A DNA stretch of 64,000 nt from positions 1-64,000 of the forward strand of contig NZ_SMRU01000004.1 in assembly GCF_004354015.1 (NCBI RefSeq), given 5' to 3'. Shown piece after piece: positions 19,790 to 29,214 of this stretch. Within the stretch, counting starts at the first letter, position 1, and each line of letters opens with the position of its first letter. Under the pieces are notes generated by a model. That model searched no databases. It was not told the DNA's origin and saw nothing but the letters and a program-made list of their open reading frames with translations. Position numbers and translations under genes: made by a program. The stretch comes from Arthrobacter terricola. GTDB lineage: Bacteria > Actinomycetota > Actinomycetes > Actinomycetales > Micrococcaceae.

Positions 19790-22336
19790 ATGAAACTTCT
19801 TGAGCAGCTCCCGGGAACCTCCGACGCCGGATCGCGAGGGGGCGGCGTGGATCCGGACGATGTCTACACGCGGTTTGTCGAATGGACGGAGAGCCGCGGA
19901 CTGCAGCTGTACCCCGCACAGGACGAAGCCATCATGGAACTGGCGTCCGGGTCGAACGTCATCTTGGCCACCCCGACAGGCTCCGGAAAATCCCTCGTGG
20001 CGATCGCCGCGCACTTCGAGGCCATGGCGCGGGGAATGCGCAGCTATTACACCGCGCCTATCAAGGCGCTGGTTTCCGAGAAGTTCTTCGCCCTGTGCGA
20101 GATCTTCGGGGCCGAGAACGTCGGCATGATCACGGGAGATTCCGGCGTCAACCAGGACGCTCCCATAATTTGCTGCACGGCCGAGATCCTCGCGAACATC
20201 TCTTTGCGCGAAGGCAAGGAAGCCGAACTCGGAACCGTGATCATGGACGAGTTCCATTTCTACTCCGATCCCCAGCGCGGTTGGGCCTGGCAGGTCCCGC
20301 TGCTCGAGTTGCCACAGGCGCAGTTCCTGCTGATGTCCGCCACCCTGGGCGATGTCAGCCGCTTTGAGGCCGGGTTGACGGAGCTTACCGGACGGCCCAC
20401 CGCCACCGTCAGCTCGGCGGAACGGCCCATCCCCCTGAATTACTACTACCAGGAGACCCCGGTCCACGAGACCCTTGAGGAACTCCTGAGCACCAAGCAG
20501 GTTCCCGTCTATGTAGTCCACTTCAGCCAGCTCGAAGCAATTGAACGTGCCCAGAACCTCATGAGCATCAACATGTGCACGCGCGAAGAAAAGGACCGGA
20601 TCGCCGAGCTCATTGCCGGCTTCCGCTTCGCCGCCGGTTTCGGCAAGACACTGAACCGCCTGGTCCGGCACGGAATCGGCGTCCATCACGCCGGGATGCT
20701 GCCCAAGTATCGCCGCCTCGTGGAGCAACTGGCCCAAGCGGGCCTCCTGAAGGTCATTTGCGGGACCGACACCCTCGGCGTCGGAATCAACGTCCCCATC
20801 CGCACCGTCCTCCTGACCGCCCTGAGCAAATACGACGGCGTCCGCACCCGCTTGTTGAACTCCCGTGAGTTCCACCAAATCGCCGGGCGCGCCGGCCGGG
20901 CAGGCTACGACACAGCGGGAACGGTGGTGGTCCAAGCGCCGGAGCACGTTGTGGAAAACGCGAAAGCCCTTGCCAAAGCCACCGCGAAGTTCGGTGACGA
21001 CCAACGGAAACTGCGCCAAGTGGTGCGGAAAAAGCCGCCGGAAGGATTTGTTTCCTGGGGCGAGCCGACCTTCAACCGCCTGGTCGAATCGGTGCCGGAC
21101 CCGTTGTCGTCGAGTTTCACCGTCACTCACGCGATGCTGCTCAACCTGATGGAACGCCCCGGCGACCCCTTCGCCGCTGCGCGACGCCTCTTGACCGAAA
21201 ACCACGAATCCCGGTCCGCCCAACTTCAGTTGATGAAGAAGTCCCTCGGGATTTACCGCGAGTTGCTTGCGGCCGGCGTAGTGGAGCGGATTCCCAAGGA
21301 CGAACAGGAAAGGGAAGGCCGTGCCGTCCGGCTGACCGTCCACCTGCAGGCGAACTTCGCGCTCAACCAGCCGCTGTCACCGTTTGCGCTCGCGGCGCTG
21401 GAACTCCTGGACCCGGAGTCGCCGTCGTACGCTTTGGACGTCGTGTCGGTGATCGAGGCGACCCTCGAAAAGCCCCGCCAGGCCCTTTCCGCGCAGCAGA
21501 AGAAGGCGCGCGGTGAAGCGGTCGCCGCGATGAAGGCGGACGGCATCGACTACGACCAGCGGATGGCGATGCTCGACGAGGTCAGCTACCCGCAGCCCCT
21601 CGCGGACATCCTTGGCGAAGCGTTCGAGGTGTACCGCAAGGCCGCGCCGTGGGTGGGCGACTTCGAACTGGCCCCCAAATCGGTGGTCCGCGACATGTAC
21701 GAGCGCGCAATGAACTTCGGCGAATTCGTCCAGTTCTACGGATTGGCCCGTTCGGAAGGCATCGTGCTGCGGTACCTGGCCGACGGCTTCAAGGCGCTCC
21801 GCCAGACCGTCCCGCAGGACGCACTGCGCGAAGACCTCGAGGACCTTGTAGCGTGGCTGGGCGAACTGGTCCGCCAGGTCGATTCGAGCCTCCTGGACGA
21901 ATGGGAGGAACTCACCTCGGGCGAAGCTCCGACGCCGCACGACGCTCCTCCCCCGCCGCCGCCGTCGCTGACGTCGAACATCCGGGCCTTCAGGGTCATG
22001 GTCCGCAACGAGATGTTCCGTCGCGTCGAGCTCTTCGCGGATGAGGACGCCACTGCGTTGGGCGAGCTCGACGGCGGTAGCGGCTGGGATGCGGAGCGTT
22101 GGGAAGACGCCTTGGACGACTACTTCGACGAACACGACGACATCGGCACGGGTCCCGATGCGAGGGGTCCCGCCCTGCTCATGATCACCGAGGAAGCGGG
22201 CAAGTGGCGCGTGCGCCAGATCTTCGACGACCCCGCGGGCAACCACGACTGGGGCATTTCCGCGGAAGTCGACTTGGCAGCTTCGGACGAGAGTGGAACA
22301 GCGGTGGTCACGGTCACCGACGTCAACCGGCTCTGA
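19790..22336 (+). CDS. DEAD/DEAH-box helicase, HelY/Ski2-like with C-terminal DUF3516
   Basis: The 848 residues contain a superfamily 2 helicase core: motif I ATPTGSGKS, motif II DEFH in IMDEFHFYSD, motif III SATLGD and motif VI QIAGRAGRAG. The remaining half has no nuclease signature and fits the actinobacterial DUF3516 region. Family members are Ski2-like RNA or DNA helicases of unclear role. The ATG at 19790 is preferred over 19715: GGAAGG is just upstream and a TAAGCT hexamer ends eight bases before it. It is divergent from the ABC exporter operon. Confidence 0.88.
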   Translation: MKLLEQLPGTSDAGSRGGGVDPDDVYTRFVEWTESRGLQLYPAQDEAIMELASGSNVILATPTGSGKSLVAIAAHFEAMARGMRSYYTAPIKALVSEKFFALCEIFGAENVGMITGDSGVNQDAPIICCTAEILANISLREGKEAELGTVIMDEFHFYSDPQRGWAWQVPLLELPQAQFLLMSATLGDVSRFEAGLTELTGRPTATVSSAERPIPLNYYYQETPVHETLEELLSTKQVPVYVVHFSQLEAIERAQNLMSINMCTREEKDRIAELIAGFRFAAGFGKTLNRLVRHGIGVHHAGMLPKYRRLVEQLAQAGLLKVICGTDTLGVGINVPIRTVLLTALSKYDGVRTRLLNSREFHQIAGRAGRAGYDTAGTVVVQAPEHVVENAKALAKATAKFGDDQRKLRQVVRKKPPEGFVSWGEPTFNRLVESVPDPLSSSFTVTHAMLLNLMERPGDPFAAARRLLTENHESRSAQLQLMKKSLGIYRELLAAGVVERIPKDEQEREGRAVRLTVHLQANFALNQPLSPFALAALELLDPESPSYALDVVSVIEATLEKPRQALSAQQKKARGEAVAAMKADGIDYDQRMAMLDEVSYPQPLADILGEAFEVYRKAAPWVGDFELAPKSVVRDMYERAMNFGEFVQFYGLARSEGIVLRYLADGFKALRQTVPQDALREDLEDLVAWLGELVRQVDSSLLDEWEELTSGEAPTPHDAPPPPPPSLTSNIRAFRVMVRNEMFRRVELFADEDATALGELDGGSGWDAERWEDALDDYFDEHDDIGTGPDARGPALLMITEEAGKWRVRQIFDDPAGNHDWGISAEVDLAASDESGTAVVTVTDVNRL

Positions 22337-22347
22337 GTCCCTCCTAG

Positions 22348-22359
22348 TAAGCTCGATCC
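22348..22359 (+). promoter_or_regulatory. Predicted leaderless promoter of the GNAT gene
   Basis: TAAGCT (22348-22353) is followed by six bases and then ATG at 22360. The hexamer lies 11 bases after the helicase stop, so this gene may be transcribed on its own as well as by read-through. Confidence 0.55.
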
Positions 22360-22860
22360 ATGAGTGTTATCCGGCCTGCCATTGTGTCCGACGTTCCCGC
22401 GATCCTGCAGATGATCCATGACCTTGCGATCTACGAGAAGGAGCCCGACGCCGTACGGAACACCCCGGAAAAACTCACCGAAGCGCTCTTCGGTGAGAAT
22501 CCCCGGGTCTTCGCACACATGGCGGAAAACGCGGCCGGCGACGTCCAAGGCTTCGCCCTGTGGTTCCTGAACTACTCCACGTGGGAAGGTGTGCACGGCA
22601 TCTACCTCGAAGACCTATATGTCTCGCCCGATGCGCGGGGGCTAGGCCACGGAAAGGCGCTCTTGCAGCACTTGGCGGGGATCGCCGTCGAACGCGGCTA
22701 CGCAAGGGTCGAATGGAGCGTCCTGGACTGGAACGAACCGTCCATCGGCTTCTACCGGAGCCTCGGCGCCGAACCGATGGACGGCTGGTCCACCTTCAGG
22801 CTCAGCGGCGACGCCCTTGGCACTTTCGGTAGCGGCGACAGGGTCCTGGCGCGTGGCTGA
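22360..22860 (+). CDS. GNAT N-acetyltransferase, diamine/spermidine acetyltransferase-like
   Basis: The 166 residues show the GNAT acetyl-CoA site LYVSPDARGLGHGKALL, a preceding strand ending YLED, and WNEPSIGFYRSLGA near the C-terminus. The pattern, including the early AIYEKEPD segment, resembles SAT1-type diamine acetyltransferases, which acetylate polyamines or thialysine. The substrate is inferred only from that resemblance. Its end overlaps the next gene by eight bases. Confidence 0.85.
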   Translation: MSVIRPAIVSDVPAILQMIHDLAIYEKEPDAVRNTPEKLTEALFGENPRVFAHMAENAAGDVQGFALWFLNYSTWEGVHGIYLEDLYVSPDARGLGHGKALLQHLAGIAVERGYARVEWSVLDWNEPSIGFYRSLGAEPMDGWSTFRLSGDALGTFGSGDRVLARG

Positions 22861-24181
22861 GCAAGCGGCGCACACGATCCGCGCCCGGCACGAGTTCCGC
22901 GGCATCCGGACCGCCGAGCACTTCTTCACCGTTCCCCTCGACCATTGGCCTGAAGGGGGCACCTCGGAGTCGACGGAAGAAATTACTGTTTTCGCCCGCG
23001 AATTCGTTTCCGCCGAGCACGCGCCCGACGACGTCGAACGGCTCCCGTGGTTGCTCTTCCTCCAAGGGGGCCCCGGCGGACGCGGAACGCGCACCACATC
23101 CCTTTCAGGTTGGATGAAGGCTGCCGCACGGCACTTCCGCATCCTGATGCTCGACCAGCGAGGCACCGGGCTCTCCACGCCGGCCGACCGTAATACACTG
23201 CCGCTGCGAGGGGATGCCGCCGCTCAGGCGCGCTACCTCACCCACTTCCGGGCGGATTCGATCGTCGCCGATGCCGAGCTCATCCGGAAAACCCTTGGTG
23301 CGGATCCCTGGACGATCCTTGGGCAGAGCTTCGGGGGTTTCTGCGCGCTGACATACCTGTCCTTCGCTCCGGAAGGACTGCGGGAGGTGCTCATCACTGG
23401 TGGGCTGGCCCCGCTCCACGGACCGGCGGACCGCGTGTACCGCGCGACCTTCCAGAGAGTGGCTGCACGGAACGCCGAGTATTTCAGCTGGTATCCGGAG
23501 GACCGCGACGTCGTGTCCCGCATTGCGCGGCATCTTGAGACCAAGGCGGAATTCCTTCCGAGCGGCGAACGCCTGACCTCCGAGCGCTTCCAGATGGTGG
23601 GGTCGTTCCTCGGCGGAAACACCCGCGTGGATGCCCTCCACAGCCTCCTCGAGGACGCTTTTTGCCCGTCGCCTGACGGGGAACGTCTCTCCGACCCGTT
23701 CCTGGAGCAGGTCCACGGATTGGTGTCCAGGGCGTCCAATCCGCTCTACGCCGTCCTGCACGAGGCCATCTACGCCCAATCGGACGCTACTGAGTGGGCG
23801 GCGTGGCGTGTGCTGGGGGAATTCCCGGAGTTCAAACCCGAAGCGGAAGAACCCCTCCTGACCGGCGAGATGGTCTACCCGTGGTACTTCGACCAGGACC
23901 CGGCCCTAGTCCCCCTTCGGGACGTGGCGTCGATCCTGGCGGAGAAGAGGGATTGGAAACCGCTCTACGACATCGCCCGCTTGGAAGCGAACACGGTCCC
24001 CGTAGCGGCTGCCGTGTACCAAAACGACATCTATGTGGACTTCGACTTGTCCATGGAAACGGCGGCCACGGTACGCGGCCTCCAAACCTGGACCACTGCC
24101 GATTTCCACCACGACGGCATCGGCGAAGATGGAGACGGAATATTCAACCGCTTACTGGGGATGGTCCGCGGGCAGAACTGA
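22853..24181 (+). CDS. Alpha/beta hydrolase, proline iminopeptidase-like (S33)
   Basis: From the GTG at 22853 the protein is 442 residues. It shows the oxyanion-hole segment LQGGPGGRG, LDQRGTGLSTP, the nucleophile elbow GQSFGGF, and a late His in DFHHDGIG, all as in S33 prolyl aminopeptidases. Such enzymes release N-terminal proline from peptides in the cytosol; no signal peptide is seen. The gene overlaps the GNAT gene by eight bases and its last 38 bases overlap the convergent MFS gene. Confidence 0.9.
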   Translation: MAEQAAHTIRARHEFRGIRTAEHFFTVPLDHWPEGGTSESTEEITVFAREFVSAEHAPDDVERLPWLLFLQGGPGGRGTRTTSLSGWMKAAARHFRILMLDQRGTGLSTPADRNTLPLRGDAAAQARYLTHFRADSIVADAELIRKTLGADPWTILGQSFGGFCALTYLSFAPEGLREVLITGGLAPLHGPADRVYRATFQRVAARNAEYFSWYPEDRDVVSRIARHLETKAEFLPSGERLTSERFQMVGSFLGGNTRVDALHSLLEDAFCPSPDGERLSDPFLEQVHGLVSRASNPLYAVLHEAIYAQSDATEWAAWRVLGEFPEFKPEAEEPLLTGEMVYPWYFDQDPALVPLRDVASILAEKRDWKPLYDIARLEANTVPVAAAVYQNDIYVDFDLSMETAATVRGLQTWTTADFHHDGIGEDGDGIFNRLLGMVRGQN

Positions 24182-25508
24182 GCCACGCAGAGGCGGCGAC
24201 AGCCAGGATCACGAACGCGAACGCACCCGAAGCCATGTTCAGGCCTTGGTAGCCAACCCAGCTCAGCACGACGCCTGACAGTCCGCCGCCAAGCGCTCCG
24301 GCGGCACCCATGAGAGTGTCGGAAACGCCCTGGACCAGCACCCTTTGCCGTTGCTCCACGCTCTCGGCCAGGAGCGTGGAGCCGGAAATTGTCGCCGCAG
24401 ACCACCCCAGGCCGAGGACGACCAACCCCGTTGTCACCAGCGCCGGGTCCTGCTGCCCGAAACCGGCCACAGCTACAGCTACAGCTACAGCGAGCAGAAA
24501 GAATCCGAGCACGATCGTCGGGATCCTGCCCGCGCGGTCCGTCAGCCATCCCATGACCGGGGACAAGGCGAACATTCCGGCGATATGCAGGGAAATGGTG
24601 AATCCGATGATCACCAAGGCATCAGTGCCCATGTCATGCGAGTCGCCGTGGCCCATATGCGCGCCGGCCGCACCATTCGAAACAAGTTCCTGCAGGTGAA
24701 GCGGCGTCATCGACATGACAGCCACCATGATTCCGTGCGCTGCAATGACCGAAGCCAAAGCGAGCATCGCATGCGGCGAAGACCTCACCGCCCGCAAGCC
24801 TTCACGCAGCGAACGGCGCGCACGTCCGGGCGCGGCCTTTCCAGCTAGAATGCCGGCGTCGTCATCTGCCTCCGCCAACCGCCTGGCCAGGAGCAGCGGA
24901 TCGGGACGCAACCCGATCATGAGCAGCGCCGCCGCGAGCAGCAGTCCGGCGACGGAAAAGACAAACGGTCCCACGATTGCCGGCAGCCCCAATGCCGAAC
25001 CGACGACGGCTCCGGGCTGGATGAGGTTGGGGCCGGCCACCGCGCCGACGGTGATGGCCCAAACCACTGTGGCAAGGGAGCGCCCGCGGCTTTCGGGCGC
25101 TGCGAGGTCGACGGCGGCAAAGCGTGCCTGGAGGTTTGCCGCCGTCCCCAGTCCCAATAAGGCACCCCCGAGCAACAGGACGGCGAACACGCCGGTTGCG
25201 GCCGACACGATCACGAGGATTGCACCGACCATGGCCGACACGAGGCCGGTCACCAGTCCGACCCGGCGACCCCGGCGTTCGGCCAGGCCGGCAAGCGGCA
25301 AGGCGGAGACAGCCCCGGCGAGGGTGAGGATGGTGGTCACTGATCCCGCCCATGCGCTCGATCCGCTGAGTTGGACGGCCAGGAGTGAACCGATGGACAA
25401 GGCGGCCCCGTTGCCGACGCCGCTCAGCAGCTGGGCTGCGGCAAGGAATTGGACCGTGCGCCGCTGTACCGCCGCTGAATCCACGGCAGCGGGAGAAGTC
25501 AAGGCCAT
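24144..25508 (-). CDS. Major facilitator superfamily transporter
   Basis: The 454 residues form about 12 hydrophobic helices with the loop 2-3 motif LAERRGRRVG and the equivalent GWLTDRAGRIP in the second half. A His-rich loop between helices 6 and 7 to 8 (HMGHGDSHDM) is unusual. Efflux is likely; the substrate is unknown. The ATG at 25508 sits six bases after TATGCT and is preferred over upstream codons. A 22-base run of the hexanucleotide ACAGCT (24469-24490) encodes an Ala-Val repeat inside a helix. The 3' end overlaps the peptidase gene by 38 bases. Confidence 0.87.
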   Translation of the reverse strand: MALTSPAAVDSAAVQRRTVQFLAAAQLLSGVGNGAALSIGSLLAVQLSGSSAWAGSVTTILTLAGAVSALPLAGLAERRGRRVGLVTGLVSAMVGAILVIVSAATGVFAVLLLGGALLGLGTAANLQARFAAVDLAAPESRGRSLATVVWAITVGAVAGPNLIQPGAVVGSALGLPAIVGPFVFSVAGLLLAAALLMIGLRPDPLLLARRLAEADDDAGILAGKAAPGRARRSLREGLRAVRSSPHAMLALASVIAAHGIMVAVMSMTPLHLQELVSNGAAGAHMGHGDSHDMGTDALVIIGFTISLHIAGMFALSPVMGWLTDRAGRIPTIVLGFFLLAVAVAVAVAGFGQQDPALVTTGLVVLGLGWSAATISGSTLLAESVEQRQRVLVQGVSDTLMGAAGALGGGLSGVVLSWVGYQGLNMASGAFAFVILAVAASAWLSSARGPSPVSG

Positions 25509-25520
25509 CCCCAGAGCATA
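25509..25520 (-). promoter_or_regulatory. Predicted leaderless promoter of the MFS gene
   Basis: TATGCT (25515-25520, minus strand) ends six bases before the ATG at 25508. The spacing helped choose this start over an in-frame ATG at 25553. Confidence 0.5.
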
Positions 25521-25584
25521 TCCCCACCACGGCGGGAAGCCCCGGCCACTCACGTGTCCAGGGCTTCCCTGTTGCCGTCGGCCG

Positions 25585-26619
25585 CTAGTGGCCGGAGACT
25601 TTGTGCATGCTCTTGCGGGAGTCTTCCTCGAGCCGCGCGTCCAGCTTGGACTTGCTGGCGGCCGGGGTCAGGAGGCTCGCGACGACAGCAACGACGATAG
25701 TGCCGACGATGACGGCGAGGGAAACGTACGTCGGGATCTCCGGAGCCCATTCAATGTGCTGGCCTCCGTTGATGAAGGGCAATTCATTCACATGCATGGC
25801 GTGCAGCACCAGCTTGACGCCGATAAACGCCAGAATGACCGACAGTGCGTGCTTGAGGTACACGAGGCGGGTCATGAGTCCGCCGAGCAGGAAGTACAAC
25901 TGGCGGAGCCCCATGAGGGCGAAAATGTTGGCCGTGAAGACGATGAACGCGCTTTGGGTCAGGCCGAAAATAGCAGGAATCGAATCGACGGCGAACAGGA
26001 GGTCCGTCATGCCGATGGTCACGAAGACGATCAGCATGGGCGTGAAGACCTTCTTGCCGCCGACTATGGTGCGCAGCTTGCCGCCGTCGAACTTCTCCGA
26101 CATCGGCACCACGCGGCGCAGGCGGGAGATAAGCGGGTTTTCGGACGTGTCTTCTTCGTCTTCGCCGTGGTCCGTCGCCTGCTTCCACGCGGTCCAGAGG
26201 AGGAAAGCGCCAAAGATGTAGAAGACCCAGCTGAACTGCTCAATGACCACGGCGCCGAGGCCGATGAAAATGCCGCGCAGCACCAGGGCGATAATGATGC
26301 CCACCATCAAGACCTCCTGCTGGTACTTCCTGGGTACCGAGAAGCGCGCCATGATGATGATGAAAACGAAGAGGTTGTCGATGCTCAGGCTGTACTCAGT
26401 GACCCAGCCGGCGATGAACTGGCCTCCGTGCTCCGGACCGGCGAAAGCGAACATTGCACCAGCGAATACCAACGCCAAGGCAACGTAGAACGCCACCCAC
26501 AGGCCGGCTTCCTTCATGGAAGGTTCGTGCGGACGTTTGAGGACCAGGAGGAGATCGACAAGGAGGATGATGCCGAGAAGGACGAGGGAGCCGATCTCAA
26601 ACCAAGCAGGAAGTTCCAT
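25585..26619 (-). CDS. TerC/Alx-family integral membrane protein
   Basis: The 344 residues form about nine membrane helices with the acidic family motifs TEYSLSIDNLFVF and FAVDSIPAIF, whose aspartates are thought to handle divalent metal ions. An acidic cytoplasmic loop (GEDEEDTSEN) lies mid-protein. Alx/TerC/MntP-type proteins are linked to manganese export or metallation of secreted enzymes. The gene is preceded by a yybP-ykoY riboswitch, which supports a manganese role. AAAGG lies seven bases before the ATG. Confidence 0.92.
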   Translation of the reverse strand: MELPAWFEIGSLVLLGIILLVDLLLVLKRPHEPSMKEAGLWVAFYVALALVFAGAMFAFAGPEHGGQFIAGWVTEYSLSIDNLFVFIIIMARFSVPRKYQQEVLMVGIIIALVLRGIFIGLGAVVIEQFSWVFYIFGAFLLWTAWKQATDHGEDEEDTSENPLISRLRRVVPMSEKFDGGKLRTIVGGKKVFTPMLIVFVTIGMTDLLFAVDSIPAIFGLTQSAFIVFTANIFALMGLRQLYFLLGGLMTRLVYLKHALSVILAFIGVKLVLHAMHVNELPFINGGQHIEWAPEIPTYVSLAVIVGTIVVAVVASLLTPAASKSKLDARLEEDSRKSMHKVSGH

Positions 26620-26637
26620 TAAAGAACCTTTCGAGGA

Positions 26638-26742
26638 TACGCCGAAACGGCGTAAGTCTCTCCGGCTTGAAGCCCGCTATGCCCGGCGAGGCGTCTGTGC
26701 CTTGCGTGTTGACGTACATAGCGCTTGGGATACTCCCCTACG
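26638..26742 (-). promoter_or_regulatory. yybP-ykoY (Mn2+) riboswitch upstream of the TerC gene
   Basis: On the minus strand P1 forms between CGTAGG (26737-26742) and CTTACG (26651-26656). It is followed directly by the conserved GGAGTA (26731-26736); ACGTCAAC lies at 26708-26715 and AGA precedes the 3' P1 strand, all as in the manganese-sensing family. A 7-bp hairpin at 26638-26654 uses TACG of the 3' P1 strand, so it and P1 exclude each other and it is the likely switching helix. No T run follows it; the AAAGG ribosome site is 7 bases further on, so control may be at translation. Confidence 0.85.
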
Positions 26743-26758
26743 TACGCTCAACCTTACC

Positions 26759-28846
26759 TTACGCGTGACCCGCCGATTGCATCTGGCGCAGCTCGCGCTT
26801 GAGCTCTCCCACTTCGTCGCGGAGCCGGGCCGCAACCTCGAACTGCAGTTCAGCCGCGGCTCCATGCATCTGTTCGGTCAGCTGTTCGATGAGCCCGACG
26901 AGGTCCTCGGCGGGAGCGGCTGCGAGGCCGTCGTGCCGTACTGTCGCTGCTCCCTTCCCCTTTCCGCTACGCCCGCTCTTGCCTGATGCCGCGAGCAACT
27001 CCCGGGTGTCGGCGTCTTCACGCGCGAGCTGATCCGTGATGTCGGCGATCTTCTTCCGCAGCGGCTGCGGATCGATCCCGTTGTCCGTGTTGTACTTCAC
27101 TTGAATGGCACGGCGGCGGTTCGTTTCCTCGATCGCGTGCGCCATCGAATCAGTGATGCGGTCCGCGTACATGTGCACTTGGCCAGAGACGTTTCGGGCT
27201 GCACGGCCGATGGTCTGGATGAGGGAGGTCGATGAACGGAGGAAGCCTTCCTTGTCCGCATCCAGGATGCTGACCAGCGAGACCTCGGGGAGGTCGAGGC
27301 CTTCCCTCAAAAGGTTGATGCCGACCAGGACGTCGAAACTTCCCAAGCGGAGCTCGCGGAGCAGTTCCACGCGTCGGAGGGTATCGACGTCGGAGTGCAG
27401 GTACTGCACTTTGACGCCATGGCCCAGGAGGTAGTCCGTGAGGTCTTCCGCCATGCGCTTGGTGAGGGTGGTGACCAGTACGCGCTCGTCCCGTTCCACA
27501 CGTGTGCGGATTTCGCCAAGGAGGTCGTCGATCTGGCCCTTCGTGGGCTTCACGATCACTTCCGGGTCGATCAGGCCGGTCGGACGGATGATCTGCTGGA
27601 CATAACCATCCGCCTTCCCCAGCTCATACTTGCCTGGTGTCGCGGAAAGGTAGACGGTCTGCCCGACGCGCTCAAGGAACTCGTCCCATTTGAGGGGCCG
27701 GTTGTCCATTGCCGACGGCAGCCGGAACCCGTGATCCACCAGCGTGCGCTTGCGGGACATGTCTCCTTCGTACATGGCACCGATCTGCGGAACGGTCACG
27801 TGGGATTCATCGATGACCAGGAGGAAATCATCCGGGAAATAGTCGAGAAGACAGTGCGGCGCCGTGCCCGATCCGCGGCCGTCAATGTGGCGGGAGTAGT
27901 TCTCGATTCCGTTGCAGAAGCCCATTTGCTGCATCATTTCGAGGTCATACGTGGTGCGCATGCGCAGGCGCTGGGCCTCGACGAGCTTGTTTTGGCCTTC
28001 GAGCGCCGCGAGCCGCTCCGCAAGTTCGGCTTCGATTGAAGTGATGGCGCGGGACATCCGTTCCGGTCCGGCGACGTAGTGGGAAGCCGGGAAGATGTAC
28101 ATCTCGGTTTCCTCGCGGATGACGTCCCCCGTGACCGGGTGCAGCGTGTAGATGTTCTCGATCTCGTCCCCGAAGAACTCCACGCGGACGGCCAATTCCT
28201 CGTACATCGGAATGATCTCCACGGTGTCTCCACGCACCCGGAACGTGCCGCGGTGGAAGTCCATGTCATTGCGCGTGTACTGCATCGAGACGAACTTGCG
28301 CAGGAGCTGGTCCCGGTTGAGCTCGGCGCCCTTGGTGAGGGTGACCATTCCCGCGATGTATTCTTCCGGCGTGCCGAGGCCGTAGATGCAGGAGACGGTA
28401 GCTACCACGACGACGTCCCGGCGGGTCAGGAGGCTGTTCGTCGCCGAGTGCCGCAGCCGCTCCACTTCCTCGTTCACGGACGAGTCCTTCTCAATGAAGG
28501 TGTCCGTCTGCGGGACGTACGCTTCGGGCTGGTAGTAGTCGTAATACGAGACGAAGTACTCGACGGCGTTGTTCGGCAGCAATTCCCTGAATTCGTTGGC
28601 GAGCTGCGCAGCGAGGGTCTTATTCTGGACCAAGACGAGCGTGGGCCGCTGGACCTGTTCCACGAGCCATGCCGTCGTGGCGCTCTTGCCGGTACCCGTG
28701 GCACCGAGGAGCACAACATCCTTCTCACCGTTGTTGATTCGCTCGGTGAGCTCCGCGATGGCGGTCGGCTGGTCTCCGGCGGGCTTGAATTCGCTGATGA
28801 CCTCGAACGGCGCTACGACTCGGTTGATCTCCTGGGCAAGGCTCAT
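26759..28846 (-). CDS. uvrB: UvrABC system protein B
   Basis: UvrB is the helicase-like damage-verification subunit of nucleotide excision repair. From the ATG at 28846 it has 695 residues. It shows Walker [10 protein letters not shown], the beta-hairpin segment [12 protein letters not shown] that clamps DNA, the DESH box (IDESHVT), YLSATPG and QTIGRAARN of the helicase core, and a C-terminal UVR motif that binds UvrC. The frame stays open 97 codons upstream, but that part is not UvrB-like. TACATT lies exactly six bases before this ATG. Its stop lies 17 bases before the riboswitch core. Confidence 0.97.
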   Translation of the reverse strand: MSLAQEINRVVAPFEVISEFKPAGDQPTAIAELTERINNGEKDVVLLGATGTGKSATTAWLVEQVQRPTLVLVQNKTLAAQLANEFRELLPNNAVEYFVSYYDYYQPEAYVPQTDTFIEKDSSVNEEVERLRHSATNSLLTRRDVVVVATVSCIYGLGTPEEYIAGMVTLTKGAELNRDQLLRKFVSMQYTRNDMDFHRGTFRVRGDTVEIIPMYEELAVRVEFFGDEIENIYTLHPVTGDVIREETEMYIFPASHYVAGPERMSRAITSIEAELAERLAALEGQNKLVEAQRLRMRTTYDLEMMQQMGFCNGIENYSRHIDGRGSGTAPHCLLDYFPDDFLLVIDESHVTVPQIGAMYEGDMSRKRTLVDHGFRLPSAMDNRPLKWDEFLERVGQTVYLSATPGKYELGKADGYVQQIIRPTGLIDPEVIVKPTKGQIDDLLGEIRTRVERDERVLVTTLTKRMAEDLTDYLLGHGVKVQYLHSDVDTLRRVELLRELRLGSFDVLVGINLLREGLDLPEVSLVSILDADKEGFLRSSTSLIQTIGRAARNVSGQVHMYADRITDSMAHAIEETNRRRAIQVKYNTDNGIDPQPLRKKIADITDQLAREDADTRELLAASGKSGRSGKGKGAATVRHDGLAAAPAEDLVGLIEQLTEQMHGAAAELQFEVAARLRDEVGELKRELRQMQSAGHA

Positions 28847-28858
28847 GAGTCCAATGTA
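28847..28858 (-). promoter_or_regulatory. Predicted leaderless promoter of uvrB
   Basis: TACATT (28853-28858, minus strand) is followed by six bases and ATG. No purine-rich ribosome site is present upstream of the ATG. Confidence 0.5.
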
Positions 28859-28875
28859 CCCCCGCCCGCGGACAG

Positions 28876-29205
28876 TTACGGTCCGCGTTTTCGGGAGGTT
28901 CCGCCGCCCTTGCCGGAGCCTGTCCACGTACCGTCCAAACGCCCGATGATGGAGCGGAACATCCTTACTCCAAACAGCACTGCAGCCACTAGCCACACCA
29001 GCCAGGCGAGCCAGAACGCCGTCGCGGGGACAAGTACCCGCCACGTGGCCGGCCGCAGTCCCGCGACCAACTCGTCCCGCCCGCCAGCGAGGAACCACAA
29101 CAAGGCCGCAGCGGCCATGAGTACGACGCCGGTCCACGCCAACCAGCGGACAGCGCCAAGGCGCTGCCCCTCAAGGTGGCGGACGATCCGTCGCTCGCGG
29201 GTCAT
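28876..29205 (-). CDS. Small membrane protein of unknown function
   Basis: The 109 residues contain two clear hydrophobic helices (about 20-42 and 57-82), a basic N-terminus ([15 protein letters not shown]) and a glycine- and lysine-rich C-terminal tail. I do not recognise the family. It lies nine bases downstream of coaE on the same strand and just before uvrB, so it is probably co-transcribed with coaE. No catalytic motif is visible. Confidence 0.7.
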   Translation of the reverse strand: MTRERRIVRHLEGQRLGAVRWLAWTGVVLMAAAALLWFLAGGRDELVAGLRPATWRVLVPATAFWLAWLVWLVAAVLFGVRMFRSIIGRLDGTWTGSGKGGGTSRKRGP

Positions 29206-29214
29206 ACGGGCCGC

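Noticed and set aside
19775..21343. A 522-codon open frame on the minus strand
   Set aside because: It lies antisense to the HelY-like helicase, which carries all helicase motifs in the plus frame.
24469..24490. ACAGCT hexanucleotide repeat in the MFS gene
   Set aside because: It is only 3.7 units long and six bases per unit, so slippage would not shift the frame; phase variation is unlikely.
24715..26622. A 635-codon open frame on the plus strand
   Set aside because: It crosses the antisense of the MFS and TerC genes; its composition is charged and repetitive with no domain.
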